Source of the DNA: Naematelia aurantialba
Taxonomy: Eukaryota; Basidiomycota; Tremellomycetes; Tremellales; Naemateliaceae
Direction of reading: 5' to 3'
Assembly: GCA_021527695.1 (NCBI GenBank)
Contig: JAKFAO010000007.1
Span: 1-64,000 of the forward strand
DNA: 64,000 bases
Each line of letters starts with the position of its first letter. The first letter of the stretch is position 1. Below are positions 10,166 to 21,154 of this stretch, piece by piece. A program made the translations under genes and the position numbers. The notes beneath the pieces were generated by a model, which did no database searches, had not been told where the DNA came from, and worked only from the letters and a program-made list of their open reading frames with translations.

Positions 10166-11951
10166 TTACGGAAGTACCGCAAGCAACAACCTCCGATACC
10201 TGGTCAAGGCCCATTTTCCCCGACTCGTCACCCGCAGAATGATATGGTACGTCCTGCCCGCTTCGAACTCCACCCGATCGCCTGCTACATGAGCCGTGGT
10301 CTCCGGTGCTGTGATGGTCAGACGGGATGACTTTGCGGTGCCATGCATGTCAAAGTCTGGTACCTCCATGGGCTGCACAGATCAGTCTTTTGAAGGCGAC
10401 CGGTTTCCGGCACTCACGACAGGCATCACGGAATCGATCTCCTTGTACTGAAACCACTCAAACTCCAAGGCATGGTCACATGGCGAGCGTGTTGCAGAAG
10501 CATCCACTGTGATCGTCTCTCCGACTTTCACCTTCCGCTCCAAAAACTCATTGCTTTCATCGCCATCGACAACAACAATGGGGGGATACTCCAAGCATTG
10601 TGCATCCTGCTCTACCGTCCACCTACCCATATCAGCTGGCATCTTCTTTGTTACATCGCACGACTGACTGCATTCGTGCGGCAAAATCATTTTGCACATC
10701 ATCCCGCCATCTCCAGATGGAGGCAGCTGCGCTGCGTTGTACAGAGCCGTCACGCTGGCTTGTGACCCTGTCGCAAGCATCGTGGTAATGGTTCGCCTCT
10801 GGGTCGTAGATCTGTTTATAACGACCTCCCCAGCCACCAAAGTCGGGACGCTCCGGATCATTCAGACCATTCTGCATGATTAGTGACCTCGTGGCTTCCG
10901 TTTCACAGATGCTCGACCCACAGGTATGCAAGATAAATACGAGGGAGTGTCGCCCTCCATCCCATACATGATGTCGGGGTACGTTGAGCCCAGGGGTCCG
11001 ATCTGGATATTCTGCTTAATCCAGGATTTGGAGATGAGGTCGGGAGTTGCTCCAGGCAGCCCGTTGGGATTCTCAGTGGCGAAGCCAATCCATCTGCAGA
11101 TCGATCAGCTCATAAAGTGTTGCGTAAAGGTATGAAAGTCAGCTCACGTGGCGCCAAGGTAGACGTTCTCCCCGTGAACCGACACGACGTATGGAAGCTT
11201 GGGGAAGTTTCGCCTTATCCAAGGCCCAGCATCGTCTTGGTCGCTTATCCCATATATCCTCATTCGTGAGATGAATGCATCAAGCTCGGATGGTGATCTT
11301 CCAGCGATCAGTGGTTGTAGCACATAGCGTGGAGGAGTACAAGAGTGCCAAGCTTGCAGAGCCGGGAGCTTACCTGTCTCGCCGAACTTTGTATAGAGCC
11401 TGCATCCTGAGCTCATATCGCTTGCAAGGGAGATTACTCACTTGTGCTAGACAGTTTGCTCCTCCCCAGAGAGCGACGTGTAATGGTCTTCCTGCGGGGT
11501 CACGCTGATCGACTGCCTTGATCAGGTTCTCGCTCCCTGAGGAGTCATATCCGTCTCCCACCGCTTGCATTCCATAGCCCACGTATCCATGAGCAACCAG
11601 TCCGAGGAGCTGCTCTGCCGTGGGGTACTCTCGACTGGCACGCAGGAGATTAGGTCGGACGATCGCGTAGGCTTTGATGACCTGTTCAATCGAGTCGGGG
11701 CGAACTTGTGTACGGATCCAGGTGGAGGTGACCGCAACGAGCCCTTGGATATCAACCTCATTGCTATAGAGCAGGAGCCGAACCTGTTCCAGCAATCAGT
11801 CTCGCCTCTCCAGTGTCGTGTTCGTCTCCTTTACCAGACTTTGGGTGTCATCGGGCTCGTTCTCGATATCTGTCTGACGAACCTTAGCTCGGATGGTGAG
11901 TCTCGACTACTCTGTACTTACCAACACAAAGAGGCGATGTTTCCGAACCAT
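10166..11951 (-). CDS. DUF1593 / Sde182-like nucleoside-hydrolase-fold protein
   Basis: Matches the DUF1593 family, whose bacterial relative Sde182 was described as cellulose-binding. The start at 11951 gives MVRKHRLFVL. After two short introns the conserved DIENEPDDTQSL acidic motif appears, similar to the Ca-binding Asp cluster of nucleoside hydrolases. It is followed by VRLLLYSNEVDIQGLVA, STWIRTQVRPDS, the GGANCLAQ block, ISDQDDAGPWIRRNFP and a C-terminal beta-rich domain ending ALTRYRRLLLAV. The catalytic activity of the family is not firmly established. Position between a beta-glucosidase and a divergent sugar transporter suggests a role in glucan or glycoside use. No clear signal peptide was found. 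Confidence 0.88.
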
Positions 11952-12289
11952 GTTTGGGTGAGGTTCGGGGACTGCTGTAAGGGGGGTTGCAGAATGGTCA
12001 AAGTCACGCCTCCATCCAGACCCAACCTCTCCGGAAATGAACAGGGCCCCCTTGCGGGGGGTTACCGGGTCTCCGGAAATGCCAACAGACAGACACAATT
12101 CCGAGATTGCACCAGAGAGCCCTTGCAGCACCCGCACGGTGTTTTGTAGCTTTGTCAGGGTTCGACGACCCGCGGTGTTTTGCTGTCTCTAGGTTTGGTT
12201 CGAGCAACATATAATGGCGCCCCGCCAAGAAACCTTCTTGCATCCCCCACAACCCCCCTTCTCCACCTGAAGCCCCGCATCGACCAAAA
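11952..12289. promoter_or_regulatory. Divergent promoter of DUF1593 gene and sugar transporter
   Basis: A 338-bp gap between two divergent starts. It contains a perfect 12-bp direct repeat TCTCCGGAAATG at 12028-12039 and 12070-12081, and between them CGG-N7-CCG (12055-12067), the inverted CGG arrangement often bound by Zn2Cys6 dimers. A zinc-cluster gene lies 2.5 kb away (14671-17119). Function is inferred from these motifs only. Confidence 0.5.
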
Positions 12290-14319
12290 ATGTCTGCGCC
12301 AGTGGAGACTGAAATGCCTGCCATCCCGCTCAACGGCTTGACGTCGTTGGGCACCGAGATTGAGCGCAAGCCAACGCTCGAGCACCTCGAGGAGTCGAAA
12401 GCGGTTACTACCGTGCCAGTCTCGGCATATGCAAATCTCACTTTTAGGCAAACCCTGCGCACGTTTTGGAAGACGAGCGCACTCTGCCTGGGCGTACTGT
12501 TCATCGCGACGTCGGATGGCTTTCAATTCACATTGCCTGGACAAATCATCGCCCAAACGTCCTTTATCCGTGAGTCATTCAGTGGATCCCACAGAGGCTG
12601 ACTTGCCAGAACAATTTGGTACGGTCAAAACCAAGACGGGGGTCGCGCTCGATGCCAACCATGTGTCAGCCTGGGGAGGTATGTACAGCGGTGCGTTCAT
12701 CGCAGCAGCGCTCGTCAGTGCCTAGTAAGTGCTCGATCCGAGTCCGAGTCTGCCTGCTGAGCAGATGACAGTCCGGCGGAATGGTTGGGACGCCGTTTCA
12801 ACATGCTGCTCCTCAACCTGCTCATGACGGCAGCATGTCTGTGTGAAATCTTCGCTCGGTCGTGGGAGATTTGGGGTCTAGCCAAGCTGTGTAGGTTGTC
12901 TCGACTATCCGAGTTGGGACTTTCAGGCTGATCGCGTCAAGTCGATGGCCTATCTCTTGCCTTGTGTCAGATGACCTTGTCGACCTATGTCAGTGAGATC
13001 GCTCCGCCCCAGCTACGAGGAGCAATGCTTGTGGCCTACTCGTTTTGGTTTGCTTTCGGCCAGTTCACTGCCGCCATCGCCATCTATATCTTGCAACAAA
13101 TGACAACCCGCACCCGGCTCTATATTCGCCTCATCTACGTCGAGTGGTTGTTCATCGGCCTCACTTTCATCATCATCTTCCTGATTCCCGAATCTCCGCG
13201 ATATCTGGTTTCCAAGGGGAAAAGGGATCAAGCAAGAAAGATTCTTCTTCGCCTCAACGGCTCAATCCCTGGATACGATGTCGACAACGAGCTTGCAGTC
13301 TTGGAGTTTGACCTGGATGGCGAGCTCAAACTCCGGGCCGAATCTGCCAAAACCTCATATCTGGACCTATTCAAGGGCATCAATCTGGTATGTTTACACA
13401 AGGGCTTCGGGGATGTGGGAACTGATCATCGTCAGCGCCGGACACTAGTCTCTGTATCTGTCTTGGCGTACCAGCAACTCTGTGGAATCACCATTGTGTA
13501 CGGCTACAACTCGGTCTTCTTCGCAGCAGCTGGACTCAAGAATCCGTTCCTAGGGACAGTGACCGTCCAGTGAGCTTCATGCTTTTCCGAGGCATACGGT
13601 GCTGACAGGACAGGCTGATATCTCTTGTCACGGTGTTCCTATCGGGCGTGATGGTCGACCGATTTGGTCGTCGGCCGCTCTTGCTCATCGGTGGGGTTAT
13701 TATCACCATCTGCCTCGTCATCATTGGCAGTCTCGCGTTCCTCAAGACCAGCCAGGCAGTGGGTGGGGCAACCATTGCCGTCATGTGCATATGGGTAGTG
13801 TGAGTAAACTATCGTGTTTATCATTGTTATGCTGAACATTGCATAGAGCGTACATCAGTAGTGCCGGTCCATGTGGCTATCTCGTTTTGGGTGAGACCTC
13901 GACATTGCATCTCCGCGCCAAGACCGTCGGATTTGCGGTCGCTGGGGCCCAGATATTCGGGTTGATCTTCACATACTGCGTGCCTTACATGTTGCTCTCG
14001 ACGGTGGGTACCTCTGGGAGACCTAGACTGCGCTGTATACTTATCGGGCAATAGGGAAAGCACGCCGTGGGCTGGGGACTAAAGACTTCTTACTTCTTTG
14101 CCTGCTTGGCGTGTATTGGTGTCGTGCTCATCTACTTCTTTGTGCCCGAGCACAAGGGAAGGACTTACGCCGAGGTGAGCACTAGAGAGATCGGTAGGAG
14201 CGACAACTGATCACATGCAGCTCGACGAGCTCTACAACAATCGCATCCCGGCGAGGAAGTTCAAGGGAACAATCACCACCGTGCAGCAGCGAAAGGCTGC
14301 TGAAAGTCAGGCAGCTTAG
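12290..14319 (+). CDS. MFS sugar transporter (hexose / beta- or alpha-glucoside type)
   Basis: Twelve-helix proton-coupled sugar porter of the plasma membrane. The start at 12290 gives MSAPVETEMPAIPL and an acidic cytosolic N-terminus. Sugar-porter signatures are PESPRYLVSKGKRDQARKIL in the central loop, VDRFGRRPLLLIGG between helices 8 and 9, YQQLCGITIVYGYNS in helix 7, and VPEHKGRTYAELDELYNN at the C-terminus. Several introns of 40-60 bp interrupt the frame. Divergent transcription from the DUF1593 gene and closeness to GH1 point to uptake of a disaccharide such as cellobiose, but substrate cannot be read from the sequence. Confidence 0.92.
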
Positions 14320-14670
14320 CCGTGAAAGTAATAATAGGGCAACACGATATGTATGAGATGTAGGGAGTATGTATCTGAGCATATCTAGTGATTCCGTTCG
14401 TCATACGGGAACCATGCATGCACCCAAGACGCTAAAGTCCCCAACCAGCAAGTCAACGGGAAGTAGGGGGTCTCCGCCTCCTAACTGAGACTCGTAGGAT
14501 TATGTTCCGCCGTTTCGTGACGGTTTCTCCGCTGAGTCCTATACATATGCCAAACGCGCGATGTCCAAAGTGTCCGACACCCGCTAGGCTGTTTACCTTT
14601 CTGAAGGTGCTCTTTCTTTACACAGCATCCAGCATGGGCATTCCATGAGCCGCATCGACTGGATCTCAAT
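14320..14670. other. Convergent intergenic region
   Basis: 351 bp between the 3' ends of the transporter gene and the zinc-cluster gene. Presumed 3' UTRs; nothing else is recognisable. Confidence 0.5.
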
Positions 14671-17119
14671 TTAGACATCGATGTTTTGAAGGTAGGCCTC
14701 AAAGTCTTCCCACATGTCCGGAATTGGCTCCATAGGGGGCTTGAAAGCGATCAGTCGGTGCGCAGTGAGGGCTACGCCGTTACTCACATTGATCAGCCAC
14801 TGCGAGCGTAGAAGCTTGAGGGTAGTCGCATTCCATGACGCAAGCATGGGCATCTGCATCTTCTCCAGGGCATGGATGCACCTCTCCAGTCTCAGTAAGG
14901 TGTCTGCCGGCGCTCGACCTTCGTCGTCGGCGTTCGCAGCGGCCGCTTTCATCAGATATATGGATCCGGCGTGAAAGACAGCATGTGCTGCGAAGGAAAG
15001 GTCAGGACTGACAAACGGGTTCAAGGCAGACATACCGGTGCTCAACAGAGACCAGGTCAGCCCGTCTGCCTGCTCGTGAAGGCTTAACAAGTCGACGATC
15101 ATATCGGCGGCGTGATCCGACACAGCACTGTCGTCTGGTGTTTCCACACTCATGGGGGACGGGCGGTAAAATGGACGATTCAAGAGTATGACGTTGAACT
15201 AAAGCCCAGTCAGCTGGCGCGAGGCGTGGTGGATCATCAGCTGGACTGACCCAGTGGGCAATGTGTAGAGCGATGACCCTGCTCGGTGGTGTGCCACCGT
15301 ACAGCGGAGAAGGTAAGCAGAGTTGGGGAGGAAGGTCGTTGAGGAATTCGTCCAGCCTCTGGTTCAGTTCACGCTGGATTGTTCTGGCACGACGAGAGCC
15401 GCGATTGAAGCCTGGGGAGTAGCTACGCGGTCTTAGCAGCGATACCCGAAGTGCACCAACCATTGTTCAAGGATGTCTTCCGCTAGAAGCGATAGTCTGC
15501 ACATGGCAGGCACAATACTGTTTCCGACACGAACCAGGAACCTGGAATCCTTGCCATTTGGGTCTATCCGTATGGGAGGATAAGGTGGAAGTTTGCGCTT
15601 CAGGCTACTCATAGGCAGGCCAGGTGATCTGCCGAGGGTGACGCACTGGAGCCTAGGTAGCGTTCAGTACTACGATTCTAGAATATGGGTGGTGGCTGAC
15701 TTGTCTTGGATGAAGAGTATCCATAAGACAGCATCCCGATCTTGCTGCTTCTCCAGACTCATCCTTCCCGTTTCCACTAGGTGAGAGCAATCCACCTTGA
15801 TACCGACTGCGACTTGATTCAGCGAACTTACCATCAGTGCAGACTGTTACGTACTAGTGTCCGCGATCCTGATCGCCATCCCTGCAGAGCCTACAGTCAG
15901 CGAGCGCTTTGTAACAACCGGTTTGCAGAGGAGCCTGACCGAAGTATGAGAACGCCGAGTTCAGCCGACTTGTATAGCCCATGATGATCGAGATGAGGAT
16001 AACTCCGCGCACGGTGCTCAGTAGCGGCCTCTCTGATTCACAAACGATCAGATTGATTGCGTGCGATGTAAGCGCGTTGATCTGCTCCTCGCTTATTGCC
16101 GAGCTTCCTTGCCTAAGCTGTCGTGCGCGCATGGCGGTAACAGCGAGAAGGGCATTATGCAGAAGGGGAGAATAGTCGTCGGTTCTCTTGTGCAGGTCGA
16201 GAGGATGAAGACCAGTATCGGTTGTGCATTCATGCAGGTCTGCTTGAAACCGGTCAACGCGAAGTAGCTACACGAGTCGTGTTGTCAGAGGGGTACCATG
16301 TGGGTTCAGGAGAAGAACTCACTCCTCCAAAAGCAATACTCCCACGGAGGACCTGCTCGTACGAGTCGAGTAAGGAATCGTGCGTCTTTCGATCCAATGG
16401 TGCGCAGCTAGCTGGTAGATGCATATTCCAGCTGAACCTATGAGGCTCGTTCCGAGGTCGAAATCTGCCATCAACGTTCCACACTGTGAGACTGGGTGCT
16501 TCCTCGTAACCATTTGGTAGGACGGCATTGCTGGAAGGTGCAAAAGCAGACTCGGGGAGGTGCATCAGACAGGACGGTGGTCCAAAGTGAATGATCTCGC
16601 CTGTCGAGTCATTGATGATCTGTCGGTGAGATCAGTCATCAGCATGCAAAGACGAACCGGAGCCATTTGACTCGCCTTCAATCGCTCAATACCCGTGCTG
16701 TCGTCGTCGTCCGTCAAATCGCTAGCTGTGTCATCATCACGCTCGCTTGCCCCCTTCCGGATGCGCCAGTCCAGAGAGCGAGACTGCAGCTGGCGGATCT
16801 TGTGCTCCAGGCGAGCTATCTTATCTTCGAGCTGCTTGGTCCCTGCGTGTGTGGGATATCTAACGGTCAGGTACATGCAAGTGAGCCCCAAGTCGCAATC
16901 CCTGGGAACAATCCACTCACTTGCGCCTGTCGTCTCCCAGCTCACATGACCGATCATGAGCCTTGCAGAGCCCGCATACAGGTCGAACTCCATCGCAGCG
17001 CTTTTTCCTATTGATCTATGTCAGCGAAACTCGACATTCGATGCAATGCAGGACACGAGCCATTTGCGGCAGGCGATACAAGCTGTGCTTGCATGCCTTG
17101 CATGTCGAGCTGCGGACAT
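14671..17119 (-). CDS. Zn2Cys6 fungal-type transcription factor
   Basis: Zinc-cluster regulator. The predicted start at 17119 gives MSAARHARHAST. The cluster is split by an intron: CIACRK on exon 1 and KKRCDGVRPVCGLCKAH plus a last Cys on exon 2, giving C-X2-C-X6-C-X6-C-X2-C-X6-C only if the intron spans 17008-17060, which begins with GC. A coiled-coil linker (KQLEDKIARLEHKIRQLQ) follows, as usual for dimerising members, then an acidic DLTDDDD stretch. The middle-homology region includes ILLNRPFYRPS, and the protein ends YLQNIDV. It lies next to the beta-glucoside module, and that module's divergent promoter carries a CGG-N7-CCG element, so it is the best candidate for its regulator. Confidence 0.8.
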
Positions 17120-17329
17120 GCCTCAACACGCGATGTTCTCAGACTGCAAGTGCAGGTTGCGATATATAATACAGATTCGCAGTCCAAAGTGGCTTCGTCT
17201 TCGGCGGATTTAACGCGGGACACCAGCTTTGCATTGTGGCGCTCCAACAGGCAGGGCAAAGCTCATGGCGTTGTTGCATATGCACTGAGGACTATCATAC
17301 TGCGGCAGCCTTGCTATGTGATATTCCGT

Positions 17330-20300
17330 CTAGAAGCTGGCAACTGTTCCGTCTCCTCTGCCGACAGCCACCACTCTGCTCTTGCCCATATCGAGCAGAC
17401 TCCCATACTCCGTGGCGACCCAAGTTTCCTTCGGGGCTGGAACACCCAATAGCTTTTCGAGGTTGGTCGTTGCGAGAGCCAGCGCATCGAGCTTGCTCGC
17501 TTCGGCGCTGGTATCGGTAAGGCTGTACGCGAGATAGAATCTCAGCGTCGAAGTGGACGCTCGGGATCCGGTCATGCCAATGCCGACAGTCTACAAGAGC
17601 GATCAGCTACTGTTTGCCACCACAAGTGCAAGGGGCTACCGACCACTCCAGCTTTTCGCAGCACGCTGATGTTGGTGTCCTCTGAGAGAGGTGCACCTGG
17701 AAGAGCTCGGCGGTCGTCCCAAGTGACAGGGTTGCCTCGAACCCGAGTGATGACCCCCACATTCGCCTTTGCGATTTCATCCGCAATGAGATGAGCTTCG
17801 AGGGCATTGTCACTATATCAAGTCAGCCGAGCCCCGCCTGTACCACGAGAGTAACGCACAACACCATTTTCATTGAAGACGAGTACTTCTCCTCCACCTC
17901 CCTCTTCACATCCAACAGGGTAGCCATCTGATCCGCAGACGATACGAAAGCGACAAGAGTCACCTCACCAAGAGCGATCTTCCTGAACGTCTCTTCGAGC
18001 GGGCTCCGGTCTTGATCCTTGTCGCTCATCAGAAGAGTGTATATAGCTTGTATCTGTCGGGAGATCTGCAGTCCGGTCGGAGCCACAGGATACACCGGTG
18101 CGTGACCTATGGATACGTGGTACGCCACGAGCTTGTCGATCATCCCCCCCGGGTGGAGCCGGTGGGGCGCAGAGATGGAGATGTACATTGAGTAGCCCTT
18201 GAAGATGTTGGAGCTCATAGGAGGACTAATTGCGTTGGTGATCCCAGCTCGCAGGGATATGAGCATCTCTTTACCGCCAAAGACCGCACCGTTGGCGGCA
18301 AGAGGGACGGCACCAGAAGGAGCCTCCAGCGATAGCGGTGACATGTCTTGGTCTGTTGTCGAAGGCTCCTCGTTGATCTCGATGAGACCCAATGACGTGC
18401 CGTATAGTGTCAAGCCCGGAGACACAGCACCTGTAGGAGTCAGTCTCCGCCGACTTGGAGTGAAGCACCCAGCTTACCTCCCATCAAGTTGACTTCCCGA
18501 ACAGCATGATATCCGTCGCAGCTCCCTGAACAGACTATAGAGCCCTGTTCTATCACCACGGTTCCCCCGCCTTCAAAGGTATCCTCCTTTAGCTCTCCGT
18601 CCTCTCGGTAAACAAAGCTCGAGACGTTGGAGAAGACTAGGCTGTCTTCTATCCAAAGAGCATTGAGATCAACGTCACCATGGTGCGAGTCCTTGGCCGA
18701 CTGGATCTGCTGTGAGAAGTTTGCTGAAGGCGGAATTTCTTGATCTTTAGGAGGGCGAGGAACAACGGCAGGGGATTCCAGTTGTGGTATACCGTCCACA
18801 TAGACCTGTGCCGGGGTAGCTCCAAGCGCGAGAGGGTGTGATTGCCAGATGACCACATCGGCGTCGTAGCCCGGCAGGAGATACCCTACACGATGGTCCA
18901 GCCCGATAGCCTTCGCTGGAGTTGACGTGACTGACGCCCTACCCTGATCAGTGGCAGTCAGATGGGGATATGAAGAGAGCCCACATTGCTAGATTCGTGG
19001 CAAGACCAAAGTGGTGAGCAAGGGCTGCCTCGGCCAAGAGGTACCGTGAATCGACCTAGGTTGATTAGCCACGAAGCGCCATGCAAAGGTTTGACCAACT
19101 GCGGGCGGATGATCGCTCTTGAATACTACTGGAATGTCATGTTCGGCGAGAATGATGGGCGCAAACAGCGAGTGTCGATACGCCTCATGCTGAACGTTAT
19201 CATCAGTGCAATGTCACTCTTACACATCTATCTGCTCGGCATGTTACCTTGTAAATGGCGCTGGTGGAAAACATAGCTATCGCGGGTGCCCCGCCATGGA
19301 ATTGTTTCAGAGTGTCGATGGAGAACCACGCCTCATGGGCGTGCTGTATCGAAGCGACAGGGAACCCGAACTCGTTGGTAAGTCTCATCAGAGCGTCAAA
19401 GTCTGTGGATTCATACTGGTCCATAATCAGAGACGCATCCAAGTCAACAAGTATGCCTGGAGACCTACCGCATGCACATGTATCCTGACTTTGCCCCGCA
19501 GGACATCGACCAGCAGTTCCTCCTCCAGAGTCGAAACGGGATAGTCACTCAGGGCATTGCAATCCGAAGCGGAAGGTCGCCTGGCGAAAGGCCATCCAAG
19601 AAAGGCAGATTGCTTTCGAGACAGTCTGGTTGCCGAGCGACACCAAGCGTCCTGAGCATCTCGCTTCTTGGCCGCAGAGGCGTAAGCAGCGCGCATGTAG
19701 TAGATGTTGTCTTGACGAGTACCGCCAATATCCTTCCATCCTGAGCTCATCAGCCCAGACATTCCCTATGGTAGACATTTGACTCGCTCTTGAAGACATT
19801 TTCGCCCAGGGCATGCTGAGACGGGTCATTTAGAATGACTCGAGACAAAATATTCCAATCAGCCCCACCTTGGCATTCCTCCAGGCAGGTGTGCGTTGGT
19901 ACTCGCCAGTGTCGGTGACTGCAAACGGTGGCTCGATCACCATGCTGGTAGGTGAGTTGGCGCTTGTGTTTCGAAACTTCATTGCCCAAGCTTCTCCACC
20001 CATTGCAGAGCTCGAGCCAGGGAGGATAAGGGACGTGGTAGTGCCTCCCGACGTGACCAAGCGGAGCGCCAGATCATGCCTGTTAGAAAGGGGTCAGATC
20101 CAGTATATCCTCGTCAGGCTTCTGAGAATGTACGTATTAAAGCTATCGATTGACTGGGAAAACGGCATGACGATGCCCTTTGAGCTGACGAGACTGTTGG
20201 TAGCGACGAAGATGGGGAAAGTAATCTGCCCAGCATGACCTGATCGAGAACATTGTTAACACGCCGTTCGCATCCTGGATAGAAGAGGGGACATACTGTG

Positions 20301-20801
20301 CATATCAACCTACAAGTGGGGTCAGCTGTCAGTTGCCCATCGGCACACGCAGCTGCTCACAATCCCAGGAGTCACCCAGGCTCCTTGTGCGTCCACTCTG
20401 TCCACATCCACAGGGACTCTAGCCTTTGGTGGGTTGATGGCCTTGATCAAACCTTGTGAGAGTAGCACTGATGCACCGTAGAGGGTCTCGGTGCCGTTCT
20501 CCGCTCCAGTCCAAACGGTCGCATTGAAGATGTAGACGTCGCGAGTCCCCTCGACGAACCTGTCGGAGACCGCTCTGCCTTGCCTATAAGCCACGGGGTC
20601 GGGGGTCTCTGCATGAGATGCGCATAGGCGTAGACCATCCGCTATGCTCTCTGGAATGTGAGGAGCCTCGCTCAGGTAGAAGCTGACAGACAAGAGACCT
20701 AGAACGCCGACGAGCTGCCAGAACGTAGGGTATCGCTTTGGGCCCTCATGTTCCCAGTCTGAGAGAGCAACTTGGCCAGATCGTCGCTCGAACAAGCCCA
20801 T
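17330..20801 (-). CDS. Membrane-anchored amidohydrolase-superfamily protein (CE9-like)
   Basis: Large metal-dependent hydrolase of roughly 950 residues with many introns. The N-terminus (start 20801) is cytosolic and charged, then a single transmembrane helix lies at about residues 26-44 (TFWQLVGVLGLLSVSFYL). The hydrolase part follows: DAQGAWVTPGIV, the metal-binding VDMHSH after two introns, LVTSGGTTTSLILPGSS, ALMRLTNEFGFPVAS with IQHAHEAW, GGAPAIAMFSTSAIYK, and DADVVIWQSHPLALGATP, which closes the barrel. A second portion of about 400 residues follows. In basidiomycetes such proteins are often labelled carbohydrate esterase family 9, but the substrate is unknown. The gene is divergent from a permease gene, with GATA-type sites between. 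Confidence 0.82.
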
Positions 20802-21154
20802 ACTGATGGATGCTTTTGCCTGGCAACCAGTGAATAATACTCGAGGTCGGCAAAGACTTTGGCAAAACCTACGAATACATTATGCATCTTGGCTCCCCCT
20901 GCCCCTTGCCCCTTGGCCCCCCTCTCCTCAGGCCTCGGGGTGGGCGAAGCACAGCACGAGACGTCTGGCTCCTCGGCTTCGACATAGGGATGTATCCCGG
21001 AGCTGCCCGGTCAGGGCCAGCAGTGGCGCTCGTTATTCCCAAGATAAGCCTGAGGCTTTTTATCTCGAGTCGGAGGTCCAATTCCGACACCGAGACCTTA
21101 ATAAAGACTGCTGCCGGCCCATTCTTTGTGTTGGATCCTCAATCGTGAGTCAAG
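20802..21154. promoter_or_regulatory. Divergent promoter with opposed GATA sites
   Basis: 353 bp between the amidohydrolase and permease starts. It holds AGATAAG at 21042-21048 and its inverse TTATCT at 21060-21065, 18 bp apart start to start. Fungal GATA factors of nitrogen metabolism bind such paired GATAA sites. A C-rich low-complexity run lies at about 20895-20930. The regulatory role is inferred. Confidence 0.5.
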
